This document shows positions 1 to 8,798 of a stretch of 64,000 nt of DNA, one piece after another. Within the stretch, counting starts at the first letter, position 1; the number at the start of each line of letters is the position of its first letter. The notes under the pieces are model-generated. The model saw only the letters and a list, made by a program, of their open reading frames with translations, was not told where the DNA came from and did not search any database. This DNA comes from Arthrobacter sp. 31Y (GTDB lineage Bacteria; Actinomycetota; Actinomycetes; Actinomycetales; Micrococcaceae): the NCBI RefSeq assembly GCF_000526335.1, contig NZ_JAFW01000001.1, forward strand, positions 1,116,001 through 1,180,000. Direction: 5' to 3'. Made by a program: the position numbers and the translations under genes.

Positions 1-435
1 GCTGCGATGCTGATCCTCATCGGGGCCCTGGCCGTGCTGGACGTGGAGCAAAACGCCCCCGACGCCAAAATCCTCAATTTCGGGGACGCCGCCTGGTGGG
101 CCATCACCACCATCACCACAGTGGGGTACGGAGACCTCTACCCCGTGACTCCCATCGGCAGGATAGTGGCTGCCGCCCTGATGATGAGCGGAATCGCGGT
201 CCTGGGTATTGTCACGGCCTCCATTGCCTCATGGCTCCTGCAGCGAATTGAGGAGAATGCCGAGGGCGTGGCCGCAGCAGCGGAAGTCAAGGCCGCAGCT
301 GCCGAGGAACCGGTCCGCGCCGAGATGGCGGACCTCGTATCGGAAATCGCAGCCCTTCGGAGGGAGATCGCGGAACTCCGGCAAGCCACGGAGACCGGGC
401 AGGGCACGCACATTAGGCAGGAGCGCGAGGTCTAG
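1..435 (+). CDS. Ion channel family protein, probable K+ channel (5' end outside window)
   Basis: The reading frame is open to the first base, so the gene begins upstream; the first internal ATG is at 7. The visible part has a pore helix followed by the potassium selectivity filter TTVGYGD (encoded near 109-135), then a last membrane helix (MMSGIAVLGIVTASIASWLL). The charged tail (EIAALRREIAELRQ) is likely a short coiled coil, possibly for tetramer assembly. This is the usual P-loop/TM2 end of a voltage-gated-like K+ channel of the inner membrane. The start and the voltage-sensor segments cannot be seen. Identification as a K+ channel is firm from the filter; gating type is unknown. Confidence 0.85.
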   Translation, partial: AAMLILIGALAVLDVEQNAPDAKILNFGDAAWWAITTITTVGYGDLYPVTPIGRIVAAALMMSGIAVLGIVTASIASWLLQRIEENAEGVAAAAEVKAAAAEEPVRAEMADLVSEIAALRREIAELRQATETGQGTHIRQEREV

Positions 436-623
436 TCCCGGCGTCGGGGTCTATTCCGTGCCGCCACCACCAACTTTGAGCACTCGGGTGCTGCGACGCG
501 CCGAGGTTTGCGGCGCGCCGCAGGGTTGATGCCATCAATGTGGGTGGTAGCCGCACACCCTCCCTGCGCGACCTCCTTGGGCGACACGGAATCAGGAAGC
601 CAAGACTAATTGTGGGCACACGA

Positions 624-658
624 AAAAATCCCCGGAACCAATGGTTCCGGGGATTTTC
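624..658 (-). terminator. Rho-independent terminator after tRNA-Tyr
   Basis: The stem ATCCCCGGAACC pairs with GGTTCCGGGGAT around a very short loop. Read on the minus strand it is followed by a run of six T. It lies just downstream of the minus-strand tRNA-Tyr gene. A shorter T run on the other side could give weak termination of plus-strand transcripts from the channel gene. Confidence 0.8.
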
Positions 659-664
659 CTTGGG

Positions 665-746
665 TGGCAGATGAGGGATTCGAACCCCCGTAGGCGTTGC
701 CAGCTGATTTACAGTCAGCCCCCTTTGGCCGCTCGGGTAATCTGCC
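665..746 (-). tRNA. tRNA-Tyr (anticodon GTA)
   Basis: The minus strand folds as a class II tRNA. The acceptor GGCAGAT pairs with ATCTGCC, the anticodon stem-loop reads CTGACTGTAAATCAG with anticodon GTA, a long variable arm follows, and the T-loop contains GGTTCGAATCC. The discriminator base is A. The next bases on the minus strand are CCCA, so an exact CCA end is not clearly encoded. A long variable arm with GTA is typical of bacterial tRNA-Tyr. It is followed by a strong terminator. Confidence 0.93.
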
Positions 747-874
747 GAACTTCAAAAGAAGATCACTTCCGGAGACCGTTTCTTTTAGATCCGGTAACCG
801 AAGGCAGAGACAACCTTACAGAACTTTTTGCGAAGAATCTAATCGGCGCCGGACGCCGGGGATTTATCGGGATT

Positions 875-1141
875 TCAGGCTTCTCCGAGGATCCTGCCAG
901 CCAGTTTGGCCTCAAACTTTTCGGCTTGCTCGGCAGTGATCTGGTTGAGCTGCACAGCGCGCAGCAAGTCCGCGTGGACTCCGTCCATTCGGGAAGCAGC
1001 GTCGGGAACCGGACTGAGGACGATCGATGCCGCGACAGCTGCGGCAGCTACGGCACTTGCTGCGGCAACTGCGGCCGTACCAATGGAACCTGCTGCTGCG
1101 GACGCGGTTTTGCTGATGGACTGGACGGCCTTGCTGCTCAT
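875..1141 (-). CDS. Small alanine-rich hypothetical protein
   Basis: An 88-residue protein. I chose the ATG at 1141 because GGAGG lies just upstream of it on the minus strand; a longer frame to 1186 has no such site. The N-terminal half is an Ala/Val/Ser-rich hydrophobic stretch (about residues 12-45) that could be a membrane segment or signal-like helix. The C-terminal part (VQLNQITAEQAEKFEAKL) is a charged helix. I do not recognise a family. It lies just upstream of tRNA-Tyr on the same strand. An overlapping plus-strand frame exists but lacks a convincing ribosome site. Confidence 0.5.
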   Translation of the reverse strand: MSSKAVQSISKTASAAAGSIGTAAVAAASAVAAAAVAASIVLSPVPDAASRMDGVHADLLRAVQLNQITAEQAEKFEAKLAGRILGEA

Positions 1142-1324
1142 GCTGATCCTCCGTGGATGCGTTCTTCCAACTGGTACAACTCTCAACGGGCAGCCTCAGT
1201 TCCAACCCTGCATGCGCTGTGAGCGAACTGTGAAAGAACTCCCCGGCCCCAACCCACGCCTTCCGTACTAGGCTGGATGCCAGACCAACCCCGCCCTCAC
1301 AGGGCCCCCAACCTAAGGAGAGTC

Positions 1325-1816
1325 ATGGCAGGCGAATCCACATTCGACGTCGTAAGCAAAGTAGACAAGCAAGAGGTTGCCAACGCGCTCAACCAGTCCC
1401 AGAAGGAAATCGCCCAGCGGTACGACTTCAAGGGCGTCGGTGCTGAGATCGACTTCAGCGGCGAAAAGATCCTCATGAAGGCAAACTCCGAGGACCGCAT
1501 CCTGGCTGTTCTGGACGTCTTCCAGTCCAAGCTCATCAAGCGCGGCATCTCCTTGAAGTCCTTGGACCAAGGCGAACCCTACCCGTCCGGCAAGGAATTC
1601 CGCCTGGAGTGCACCATCAAGGAGGGCATTGCCCAGGACATCGCCAAGAAGATCAACAAGATCATCCGCGATGAAGCCCCCAAGTCGGTCAAGTCCCAGA
1701 TCCAGGGCGACGAGCTCCGCGTCACCTCCAAGTCGCGCGATGACCTGCAGGAGACCATGAACATCCTGAAGAAGTTCGACGAGGCCGATCTCCAGTTCGT
1801 GAACTTCCGCAGCTAG
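1325..1816 (+). CDS. yajQ: YajQ family nucleotide-binding protein
   Basis: A 163-residue cytoplasmic protein of the YajQ/UPF0234 family. Members have two ferredoxin-like folds and several bind cyclic di-GMP; in some bacteria they act as regulators or bind RNA. Recognisable family stretches are STFDVVSKVD at the N-terminus, QRYDFKGVGAEID in the first half, and a C-terminal DDLQETMNILKKFD followed by LQFVNFRS. The length is typical. The ATG at 1325 is preceded by AAGGAG; an in-frame extension to 1277 has no support. The gene stands alone and is followed by a strong terminator. Function in this organism is inferred from family only. Confidence 0.93.
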   Translation: MAGESTFDVVSKVDKQEVANALNQSQKEIAQRYDFKGVGAEIDFSGEKILMKANSEDRILAVLDVFQSKLIKRGISLKSLDQGEPYPSGKEFRLECTIKEGIAQDIAKKINKIIRDEAPKSVKSQIQGDELRVTSKSRDDLQETMNILKKFDEADLQFVNFRS

Positions 1817-1852
1817 CACCCCGCAAAAAACGCGGAGGCAATCAACGGCCTC

Positions 1853-1897
1853 AAAGCCGGGACGCACGCCCATCAGGGCACTGCATCCCGGCTTTTT
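1853..1897 (+). terminator. Rho-independent terminator after yajQ
   Basis: The stem AAAGCCGGGA pairs with TCCCGGCTTT and is followed by a T run on the plus strand. It is placed about 35 bases after the yajQ stop codon. Confidence 0.8.
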
Positions 1898-1954
1898 GCT
1901 GCCCTCAACTACATCGATTGTCGTAATGAGCGAGCGCATTAGCACATGATTAGT

Positions 1955-2003
1955 TTGCGTAATAGTCAAGTCACAGTATCCTTCTTCCTTAGGTGAGCCT
2001 AAG
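1955..2003 (+). promoter_or_regulatory. efeUOB promoter with DtxR/IdeR-type iron box
   Basis: A perfect inverted repeat CTTAGGTGAGCCTAAG lies at 1988-2003. It closely matches the DtxR/IdeR operator consensus (TTAGGTTAGGCTAACC core). A plausible sigma-70 promoter precedes it, TTGCGT at 1955 and TATCCT at 1977 with a 16-base spacer. The box therefore sits just downstream of the -10, where iron-loaded repressor would block initiation. The box is seen directly; the promoter hexamers are weaker guesses. Confidence 0.75.
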
Positions 2004-2031
2004 TATGGCTCCCCTTAGCGAAAGAAAGTCC

Positions 2032-2886
2032 ATGACCGCCAATTTCCTGATCGGCCTGCGCGAAGGCCTTGAGGCCTCACTCATCGTGGTCCTCCTGATG
2101 GCTTACCTCATCAAGACCGGCCGGCGGCACTTGATCCCCCGAATCTGGATGGGCGTGGGCCTCGCAATCGCCATTTCGCTTGGTTTCGGCGCCATGCTGA
2201 CTTTCGGCCCCCGCGGTCTTACGTTCGAGGCTCAGGAGGCGATCGGCGGAGGCTTGTCCATTGTGGCCGTCGCTCTGGTGACCTGGATGGTGTTCTGGAT
2301 GGCCCGCACCGCTCGCAGCCTCGGTGGCGAACTCCGCTCGCAGGTGGACAAAGCAGCCGACGGCGCCGCCTGGGGCCTTGTGGTGGTTGCTGCACTGGCC
2401 GTGGGCAGGGAAGGTCTGGAAACCGCGCTGTTTATCTGGGCAGCAGCCCAGGCCACCGGCGAAACCACGTTGCCCTTGCTCGGCGCACTGCTGGGGCTCA
2501 TCACCGCTGCCGCCCTTGGTTATTTGCTTCACCGGGGTGTCCTCAAGGTGAACCTGGGCCGCTTCTTCACCTGGACCGGGGTAGGACTGATTATTATTGC
2601 CGGCGGCGTTCTGGCTTACGGCATCCATGATCTGCAGGAAGCCGGAATCCTGCCGGGCCTGAACAACCTGGCCTTCGACGTCTCAGCCGCCATCCCGCCG
2701 TCGTCCTGGTACGGCAACTTGCTCAAGGGCACCCTGAACTTCTCCCCCGCCACCACCTGGCTCGAGGCGGCCGCTTGGCTGCTCTACGTAGTGCCGGTGT
2801 TGATCTTGTACATCCGGGCTAACCGCTCGTCGCCTCCCAAGGCTTCCAGCACAGCCTCAGTCTCTGCTGTCGCAACACAGGCCTAA
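2032..2886 (+). CDS. efeU: EfeU, FTR1-type iron permease
   Basis: A 284-residue polytopic membrane protein, the permease of the EfeUOB (YwbLMN-type) iron uptake system. Two REGLE iron-binding motifs mark the FTR1 family: LREGLEAS near residues 9-16 and GREGLETAL near 125-133. There are about seven hydrophobic helices. I chose the ATG at 2032, because the iron box at 1988-2003 overlaps or abuts the GTG at 1993 and the ATG at 2005, and because family members start close to the first REGLE helix. It is the first gene of efeU-efeO-efeB. Iron repression through the upstream IdeR-type box is likely. Confidence 0.93.
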   Translation: MTANFLIGLREGLEASLIVVLLMAYLIKTGRRHLIPRIWMGVGLAIAISLGFGAMLTFGPRGLTFEAQEAIGGGLSIVAVALVTWMVFWMARTARSLGGELRSQVDKAADGAAWGLVVVAALAVGREGLETALFIWAAAQATGETTLPLLGALLGLITAAALGYLLHRGVLKVNLGRFFTWTGVGLIIIAGGVLAYGIHDLQEAGILPGLNNLAFDVSAAIPPSSWYGNLLKGTLNFSPATTWLEAAAWLLYVVPVLILYIRANRSSPPKASSTASVSAVATQA

Positions 2887-2948
2887 GGCCACCACCGTCT
2901 TTCCGGGTAAATCCCGTCACGCCACGCCCTTCAACATAAGGACCCACC

Positions 2949-4121
2949 ATGCTCGGATCCCCCAAACTTCGCAGGACCCTGGCCGTCATCGGCGCGGCCG
3001 CAGCCGTTCCTTTAGTACTTGCCGGCTGCACTGACAACACCAAGACCACGGGTGCCGCAGACGGCCCCATCCAGGTCAGCAGCACCGCCAACGAATGCAA
3101 GGTGTCCACGGGCACCGCGCCCAGCGGCAACCTTACTTTCGCCGTGAAGAACGAAGGCACGGAAGTCACCGAGTTCTACCTTCTGGCCGAAGACGGTCTG
3201 CGGATCCTGGGAGAAGTGGAGAACATCGGGCCCGGCATCACCCGCAACCTGGTGGTCACCGCTCCGGCCGGCAAGTACAACACGGCCTGCAAGCCGGGCA
3301 TGCAGGGCGAAGGCATCCGCGCGTCCTTTGAGGTCACCGAATCCGGTAACAAGCCCAGCGTCGACGCCGACTTCCAGAAGCTCCTGGACACGGGATCCCA
3401 GCAGTACGTGGCCTACGTCAAGGACCAGACCGAGCAGCTCATTGTGGGCACCAAAGCCTTCGCCGATGCGTTCGCCGCCGGTGATGCCGCCAAGGCCCGT
3501 GAGCTCTACGCTTCCACCCGCATGCACTGGGAGCGGATCGAACCTGTAGCTGAGTCCTTCGGCGACCTGGACCCCAAGCTGGATGCCCGCGAGGCGGACC
3601 TTGAACCCGGACAGGAATGGACCGGCTGGCACCGTGCGGAGAAGGACCTCTTCCCGCCTGCGGAATACACGGCCATGACGCCGGCCGAGCGCACCGCCAT
3701 CTCCACACAGCTGGTTGCAGACACCGAAGACCTCGTCACCCGCACCCGCACGGTTGAACTCACTCCGGACAAGCTCGGCAACGGCGCCAAGGAACTCCTG
3801 GACGAAGTTGCCACCGGCAAGGTCACAGGCGAAGAGGAAATCTGGTCCCACACGGACCTGTGGGATTTCCAAGCAAACGTGGACGGTGCACGCATCGCTT
3901 TTGAGAACCTGAAGCCGGCGCTTGAGCAGAAGGACCCCGAGCTCGCCAAGTCCTTGGACGAGAAGTTCACGGCGCTCCAAACCGAGCTCAAGAAGCATGC
4001 CAAGGGCGACGGCTTCGTGTTCTACAACGAGCTGACCCAGGACCAGGTCCAGCAGCTTGCTGCCTTGGTCGATTCGCTGGGTGAGCCCCTCTCCAAGCTC
4101 ACCGCAGCCGTGGTGCTGTGA
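2949..4121 (+). CDS. efeO: EfeO, iron uptake lipoprotein with cupredoxin and M75 domains
   Basis: A 390-residue exported protein. The N-terminus is a lipoprotein signal peptide ending in the lipobox LAGC (Cys at about 26). A cupredoxin-like region follows (about 35-135, with LTFAVKNEGTEVTEFYLL). The rest is a helical peptidase-M75 domain carrying the HxxE motif (HWERIE near 193), the proposed metal site. EfeO is thought to bind iron outside the membrane and pass it to EfeU. It follows efeU after 62 bases and overlaps efeB by four bases (GTGA), so the three are co-translated. Family assignment is firm. Confidence 0.94.
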   Translation: MLGSPKLRRTLAVIGAAAAVPLVLAGCTDNTKTTGAADGPIQVSSTANECKVSTGTAPSGNLTFAVKNEGTEVTEFYLLAEDGLRILGEVENIGPGITRNLVVTAPAGKYNTACKPGMQGEGIRASFEVTESGNKPSVDADFQKLLDTGSQQYVAYVKDQTEQLIVGTKAFADAFAAGDAAKARELYASTRMHWERIEPVAESFGDLDPKLDAREADLEPGQEWTGWHRAEKDLFPPAEYTAMTPAERTAISTQLVADTEDLVTRTRTVELTPDKLGNGAKELLDEVATGKVTGEEEIWSHTDLWDFQANVDGARIAFENLKPALEQKDPELAKSLDEKFTALQTELKKHAKGDGFVFYNELTQDQVQQLAALVDSLGEPLSKLTAAVVL

Positions 4122-5545
4122 GCGGCTGCCCCTTCGGGCACACCGACGAGCCCGTCGACAAAGACCCTGACCTTAGCCGGCAGGACACTACGGGTGAGTC
4201 TGCCGCCGTCGTAACTTCCCGGGAAGCGGCCGACGGCGGTACAGCAGCTGCCGCTGAAAGCCGCCGCACGGGCGTCTCCCGACGCGGCCTGCTCTCGCTC
4301 GCGGGAGTGGGCGGCGCGGGTGCGGTTGCCGGTCTGGCTGCCGGGTTCCTGGGACATGACGCGTTGTCTGCCGCCGCTGCATCCCCCGCGGACACCAGCA
4401 CCGGCGAAGCCGTGGTTCCATTCTTTGGCGACCATCAGGCCGGTATCACTACTCCGGCCCAGGATCGCCTGCACATGGCCGCTTTTGATGTCACCACCGG
4501 AGACCGCAAGGAACTCATCAAGCTCCTCAAGGACTGGACTGCCGCGGCCGAATCCATGACAACCGGCCTCCCCACTGGCACGACGGGCGCCGTAGACGGG
4601 CCGTACGATGCCCCGCCTGAAGACACCGGCGAAGCGTTGGATTTGGCGGCTGCGAAGTTAACGCTGACCTTCGGTTTTGGCGCGGGGCTGTTGGAGAAGG
4701 ACGGGAAGGCGCGCTTTGGTCTGGAGGGCCGCCGCCCGGAGGCCTTGATCGATCTTCCGCATTTCCCAGGGGATGATCTTCAGCCGGGCCGCACGGGTGG
4801 GGACATCGTCATCCAGGCCTGCGCTGATGATCCCCAAGTGGCAGTCCACGCTATTCGGAACCTTGCACGGATCGGCTTCGGCAAGGTCCGGGTCCGGTGG
4901 TCGCAGTTGGGCTTTGGACGCACGTCCTCTACGTCCAGGGCCCAGGTGACACCCCGGAATCTGTTCGGATTCAAGGACGGCACCAACAACCTCAAGGTCG
5001 AGGACAACGCCCTGCTTGATGAGCACGTCTGGGTAGGCGCCGGCTCCGCGGGCGAACAATGGATGAACGGCGGCAGCTACCTGGTGGCCCGCAGGATTCA
5101 GATGCACATTGAAATCTGGGATCGGACCTCCCTGCGCGAACAGGAGGGATTGATTGGCCGCACCAAGGGAGTTGGTGCTCCGTTGTCCGGCGGGGACGAG
5201 TTCAGCACCCCCGATTTCGCCATGACGGGCCGCAACGGCGATCCCCTGATTCCCATGGACTCACACATGCGTTTGGCCCACCCGGACCAGAACAACGGCG
5301 TGAGGATGCTGCGCCGTGGCTACAACTTCACGGATGGCTCGGACGGGCTGGGACACCTCGACGCCGGGCTGTTCTTCATTGCGTTCGTCAAGGATCCCCG
5401 AACCCACTACGTTCCCATGCAGCTGGCATTGGCCAAGAGCGACACCCTGTCCGTGGAGTACTTGAAGCACACCGGCTCGGGGCTCTTTGCGGTGCCTCCG
5501 GGCGTCCAGGCGGGCGGTTTCATCGGCGAGGGCTTGTTCGCCTAG
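4118..5545 (+). CDS. efeB: EfeB, Tat-exported Dyp-type heme peroxidase/deferrochelatase
   Basis: A 475-residue protein starting with GTG inside the efeO stop (GTGA overlap). An unusually polar N-terminal tail of about 50 residues precedes a twin-arginine signal (SRRGLLSLAG, Arg near 55-56) and a hydrophobic h-region. The mature part is a dye-decolorising peroxidase with the diagnostic GFKDGTNN motif (Asp near 287) and a C-terminal FIAFVKDP segment. In EfeUOB systems EfeB is a periplasmic peroxidase credited with oxidising iron or taking iron from heme; the physiological role is debated. The early Cys (SGCPFGH) is part of the cytoplasmic-facing tail, not a lipobox. Confidence 0.94.
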   Translation: MSGCPFGHTDEPVDKDPDLSRQDTTGESAAVVTSREAADGGTAAAAESRRTGVSRRGLLSLAGVGGAGAVAGLAAGFLGHDALSAAAASPADTSTGEAVVPFFGDHQAGITTPAQDRLHMAAFDVTTGDRKELIKLLKDWTAAAESMTTGLPTGTTGAVDGPYDAPPEDTGEALDLAAAKLTLTFGFGAGLLEKDGKARFGLEGRRPEALIDLPHFPGDDLQPGRTGGDIVIQACADDPQVAVHAIRNLARIGFGKVRVRWSQLGFGRTSSTSRAQVTPRNLFGFKDGTNNLKVEDNALLDEHVWVGAGSAGEQWMNGGSYLVARRIQMHIEIWDRTSLREQEGLIGRTKGVGAPLSGGDEFSTPDFAMTGRNGDPLIPMDSHMRLAHPDQNNGVRMLRRGYNFTDGSDGLGHLDAGLFFIAFVKDPRTHYVPMQLALAKSDTLSVEYLKHTGSGLFAVPPGVQAGGFIGEGLFA

Positions 5546-5569
5546 GCCTGGGCAGCGCAATGACGTTGA

Positions 5570-5613
5570 GAACCCGCTTTTCCGTTGTTGGTCAACCACG
5601 GAAAAGCGGGTTC
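5570..5613. repeat. Palindromic hairpin between convergent genes (family C, copy 1)
   Basis: Arms GAACCCGCTTTTCCGT and ACGGAAAAGCGGGTTC are perfect complements; a further four pairs lie near the loop. It lies between the ends of efeB (plus) and htpX (minus), so it could terminate both. A related sequence sharing its centre and right arm is at 39429-39470. Confidence 0.75.
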
Positions 5614-5630
5614 ACGACGTGTTTGGCTCT

Positions 5631-6500
5631 CTAGGAGAGTGGCCGCCCGGCCATCCGTTCCAGCCGGCTGATCCGTTCCTTCATGGGCGGGTGTGTGGAG
5701 AACATACGCCGCATGCCGCCGCCGCGGAACGGGTTGGCGATCATCAGGTGTGAGGCATTGACCAACCGCTGGTCCTGCGGGAGCGGCAACTGGCTGACCC
5801 CGGATTCGATCTTGCGCAGGGCTGAGGCGAGCGCCAGGGGGTCGCCGGTGAGCTCGGCACCGTCTTCATCGGCGTCGTACTCGCGGGTTCGGGAGATGGC
5901 CATCTGAATCAGTGAAGCCGCGAACGGCGCAAGCAAGGCCATGGCGATGGTGGCCAGCGGGTTGGCGTTGCGCCGGTCGCCGCTGCCGAAGATCAGCAGC
6001 ATCTGCCCCACGGAGGTGATGACACCGGCCACGGCAGCTGCAACGGACGACGTCAGGATGTCGCGGTTGTATACGTGCATCAGCTCATGACCCAGGACGC
6101 CCCTGAGTTCGCGGGCGTCCAGCAAGTGAAGGATGCCCTCGGTACAGCACACGGCAGCGTTCTTTGGATTGCGTCCTGTGGCGAAGGCGTTGGGTGTCAT
6201 GGTGGGCGAAAGGTAAATCCGCGGCATGGGTTTGTTGGCACGCACGGACAGCTCTCGAACTATCTGATACAGCTGCGGCGCCTGCGCCTCGGTGACGGGG
6301 TAGGCAGCCATGGAACGGATGGCGATCTTGTCGCTGTTCCAGTAGCCATATGCAGTGGTCCCAACACCGATCAACGCCATGATCCAGATGGGCGTGGTGC
6401 TGCGCGTCCCGGCCGCGATGATGGCGCCCAAACCCAACAACACCGCCCACAGCACACCGAAGAGCGCCGCGGTCTTGAGTCCATTGTTGTGTTTATGCAC
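5631..6500 (-). CDS. htpX: HtpX, membrane zinc metalloprotease
   Basis: A 289-residue M48 family protease of the inner membrane. Two N-terminal membrane helices (about 12-30 and 37-55) precede the catalytic domain, which has the zinc motif HELMH at 138-142. Two further hydrophobic segments follow (SSVAAAVAGVITSVGQMLLIF and ATIAMALLAPFAASLIQMAI), then EYDADEDGAEL, which carries the third zinc ligand. HtpX degrades damaged membrane proteins, working alongside FtsH. Length and topology match the family. The gene is transcribed toward efeB with a hairpin between them. Confidence 0.95.
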   Translation of the reverse strand: MHKHNNGLKTAALFGVLWAVLLGLGAIIAAGTRSTTPIWIMALIGVGTTAYGYWNSDKIAIRSMAAYPVTEAQAPQLYQIVRELSVRANKPMPRIYLSPTMTPNAFATGRNPKNAAVCCTEGILHLLDARELRGVLGHELMHVYNRDILTSSVAAAVAGVITSVGQMLLIFGSGDRRNANPLATIAMALLAPFAASLIQMAISRTREYDADEDGAELTGDPLALASALRKIESGVSQLPLPQDQRLVNASHLMIANPFRGGGMRRMFSTHPPMKERISRLERMAGRPLS

Positions 6501-6608
6501 GGTTGTTCTCGTCGCTTTCCTCGTCTTTGGCAGGGTTCTGTACGGATTAACGCCGACGCCGGCCGTCGTGTTCCGTTGCCAGCCTACGTCGGCGGGTGCC
6601 CGGCAGGG

Positions 6609-7880
6609 TCAGGGCACAGGGTGTTTGGCGTCGTAGGCGACGAATCCGGGCTGCATTCGTGAAGCCACCCATGCCAGGAGAATGCAAAGAAGTCCGCCAA
6701 GGAACAACACTCCGCCTTCACTGAGGAACTGGGTGACACCGCCGGCCAGCATGTCCCCCACCCGGGGTCCTCCGGCCACCACCACAATGAACACACCCTG
6801 GAGCCGGCCCCGCATGTGGTCCGGAGTGGCTGACTGGAGGATGGTGGTGCGGAAGACGGCGCTGATGGAGTCCGAGATCCCGGCGAGGGCACAGCACAGA
6901 GCAGCCGGGATCAGCCAGGCAGTGACGCCATCGCGGCCGGAATCCCTGGCGAGCAGCACCACCAGACCGAAGCCGGCAATGGAGGCACCCCAACCAATCA
7001 CCGACCACACCACGGCGCTGCCCTGCTTGCGGACCCTCCCCAGGGGCCCGGAAAACAGCCCGGCCAGGAAAGCACCCACGGCTGTGGAAGCGAGCAGCAC
7101 ACCCACGGTTGTTTCGCCGCCACCGATCATCACAGCCCCGATGGCTGGCATCAAAGCCCGGGGTTGGGCGCAGATCATGGCGATGAGGTCAATGATGAAG
7201 GTCATGCGAACGTTGGGCCGTGTCCCCAGGAACCGAAAGCCCTCCACCACGGAGCGCAGCCCTGGCCGCACGGCATCCTTGGACGGCGGCAGGGGCGGGA
7301 GTTTGAAGAGCCCCCACAGTGCGAAGGTAAAGCTGATGACATCAATGGTGTACGTCCAGCCGAATCCGATGGTGGCCACAAGGACGCCTGCCAGGAGCGG
7401 CCCGGCGGTCATGGACAGGCCAAACGTCAGCATGCTCAGGGCGTTGGCTGCGGGAAGCAGATCCTTGCGGACCAGCAGCGGAATGATGGCACTGCGGGCC
7501 GGGCCGTTGATGCCCTGGGCGCCGCTTTGAACGGCTACCAGCGCGTAGAGAAGCCAGATATTGCCGATTTCCAGCCACGCTTGCAAGGCCAATGCGGCCG
7601 TGGTGACCCACAGCACCAGCGAGGCGACGAGTGCAACCTTTCGGCGATCGTAGGCGTCCGAAACGGAGCCCCCGTAGAGCCCGGCAATGACCAGTGGCAC
7701 CAGAGCAAAGATGCCCAGGAGGCCCACGTAGAAGCTCTCCTGCGTGAGCCGATAGACCTCCAGGCTGACAGCCACCAAGGTCAGCTGGGTTCCGATGGCA
7801 GCCACGGAGGCCCCTAGCCAGAGCCGCCTAAAAGCGGGGCTCTCCTTTAACGGGGTGATATCTGCCAGTAGTTTCGCCAC
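6609..7880 (-). CDS. MFS transporter, EntS-like exporter type
   Basis: A 423-residue major facilitator protein with about 12 membrane helices. The loop after helix 2 carries GGSVSDAYDRRKVAL, the MFS motif A region. The opening ESPAFRRLWLGASVAAIGTQLTLVAV and the later ATPDHMRGRLQGVF segment are typical of the group containing enterobactin exporter EntS and related drug-efflux proteins. The substrate cannot be told from sequence. The iron genes 1-5 kb away make a siderophore link conceivable, but no siderophore synthesis genes are present. It diverges from the gene at 7971. Confidence 0.85.
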   Translation of the reverse strand: MAKLLADITPLKESPAFRRLWLGASVAAIGTQLTLVAVSLEVYRLTQESFYVGLLGIFALVPLVIAGLYGGSVSDAYDRRKVALVASLVLWVTTAALALQAWLEIGNIWLLYALVAVQSGAQGINGPARSAIIPLLVRKDLLPAANALSMLTFGLSMTAGPLLAGVLVATIGFGWTYTIDVISFTFALWGLFKLPPLPPSKDAVRPGLRSVVEGFRFLGTRPNVRMTFIIDLIAMICAQPRALMPAIGAVMIGGGETTVGVLLASTAVGAFLAGLFSGPLGRVRKQGSAVVWSVIGWGASIAGFGLVVLLARDSGRDGVTAWLIPAALCCALAGISDSISAVFRTTILQSATPDHMRGRLQGVFIVVVAGGPRVGDMLAGGVTQFLSEGGVLFLGGLLCILLAWVASRMQPGFVAYDAKHPVP

Positions 7881-7970
7881 CGTCCTACCTTAACGAGCAT
7901 TGCGGCAACCTCCCGCAACTATCCCTGGCTGCGGGAACGCTTGGTAGGCTCACCCCGGGAAGGAGTTGAC

Positions 7971-8768
7971 ATGCGCATGGAGCGTCGCTTGCTGTACCGT
8001 TCGGGGTTTTGGGAAATAGCCCGGCCACGCCATCCCCTCACGGCCGGGCACATCCTGATCCGGCTGTCCGATCCCTCCACCGAGTTCGCGCAGGCCTCAG
8101 CGTCCGACTGGCTCTTCTGCCACAACCTTGTTCGCGCCGCGCTCCATGACGTACTCGGGGCAACCCGCTTCGCGGTGATGTTCGCCCACCGTTGGCACCC
8201 GCTGGGCTCCGCCATCGGCGAGCCCGTGGCTGAGTCTTCAACTCCCACGTTCCACCTGTTCGGCCGCTGGGACGGAGAAACCACGACGCCGGGGGCTCAG
8301 CTTTCGTTGCCGGCCCACCGTCGCCTCGGGGAGCCTGATCACCCCCTGGAAGCTACCGATGCCGCAGTCCGTGAGGCGCTGCGACGGAGCCGATCCGAGT
8401 CTGCCGTGAGTTCCGGACCTCAGGCGGGTGACGCCGTCGTGCCCGTTTCTGACTTAGGTCCGCCCTTGTCTCACTCAGTTTCGCTGGCTCGGGCGGTGCA
8501 AACAGGACCCCGACATACCGTCATTGAAGCTGTCCGGTCTGTGGCGTCCGTTCGCGAGATCCTGCCGGCGGAACTGCTGGCAATGGGGGCTGTCCTGGCT
8601 GAGCTTCCCTTGGGTGGGGGCCTTAGTGGATTCAGTTGCCTGGCCTTGGAATCGGAGACAGCAGGTACTCCCCTGCGGGTGCACGCGCTGGGCCGGTCCG
8701 CCGCTGAAGAGGTCAATCCTCTGGAGGATCTGCTCCGTTCACCGGAAGTTAGCCTTGCCTTATTGTGA
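7971..8768 (+). CDS. Hypothetical protein
   Basis: A 265-residue protein. The ATG at 7971 has AAGGAG six bases upstream; a frame extension to 7941 does not. I do not recognise a family with confidence. The first 110 residues (RHPLTAGHILIRLSDPS, then FMFAHRWHPLG-like and STPTFHLFGRWDGE elements) have the order of strands seen in HIT-like nucleotide-binding proteins, but the HxHxH catalytic triad is absent. The C-terminal half is variable and Ser/Ala/Leu rich. No signal peptide or membrane helix is apparent. It ends 30 bases before the Fur-family gene and may share its transcript. Confidence 0.6.
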   Translation: MRMERRLLYRSGFWEIARPRHPLTAGHILIRLSDPSTEFAQASASDWLFCHNLVRAALHDVLGATRFAVMFAHRWHPLGSAIGEPVAESSTPTFHLFGRWDGETTTPGAQLSLPAHRRLGEPDHPLEATDAAVREALRRSRSESAVSSGPQAGDAVVPVSDLGPPLSHSVSLARAVQTGPRHTVIEAVRSVASVREILPAELLAMGAVLAELPLGGGLSGFSCLALESETAGTPLRVHALGRSAAEEVNPLEDLLRSPEVSLALL

Positions 8769-8783
8769 ACTCCTCAAAATAAG
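8759..8783 (+). promoter_or_regulatory. Possible Fur/PerR-type operator before the regulator-catalase pair
   Basis: An AT-rich stretch with inverted ends CTTATT and AATAAG (13-base spacer) lies 16 bases before the Fur-family start codon. It overlaps the stop codon of the preceding gene. AT-rich sites upstream of furA-type genes are known autoregulatory operators, but this one matches no strict consensus. Confidence 0.35.
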
Positions 8784-8798
8784 TGTTTCAATGAATGC

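Noticed and set aside
509..522. Perfect 14-base palindrome TGCGGCGCGCCGCA after the channel gene
   Set aside because: Too short and pure GC; likely by chance in GC-rich DNA, and no T run follows.
436..623. Gap between channel gene and terminator
   Set aside because: Only short antisense frames without ribosome sites; I see no gene, RNA or promoter that I can support.
7971..8768. HIT-family hydrolase
   Set aside because: Strand order is suggestive but the His triad is missing, so only a hypothetical call is justified.
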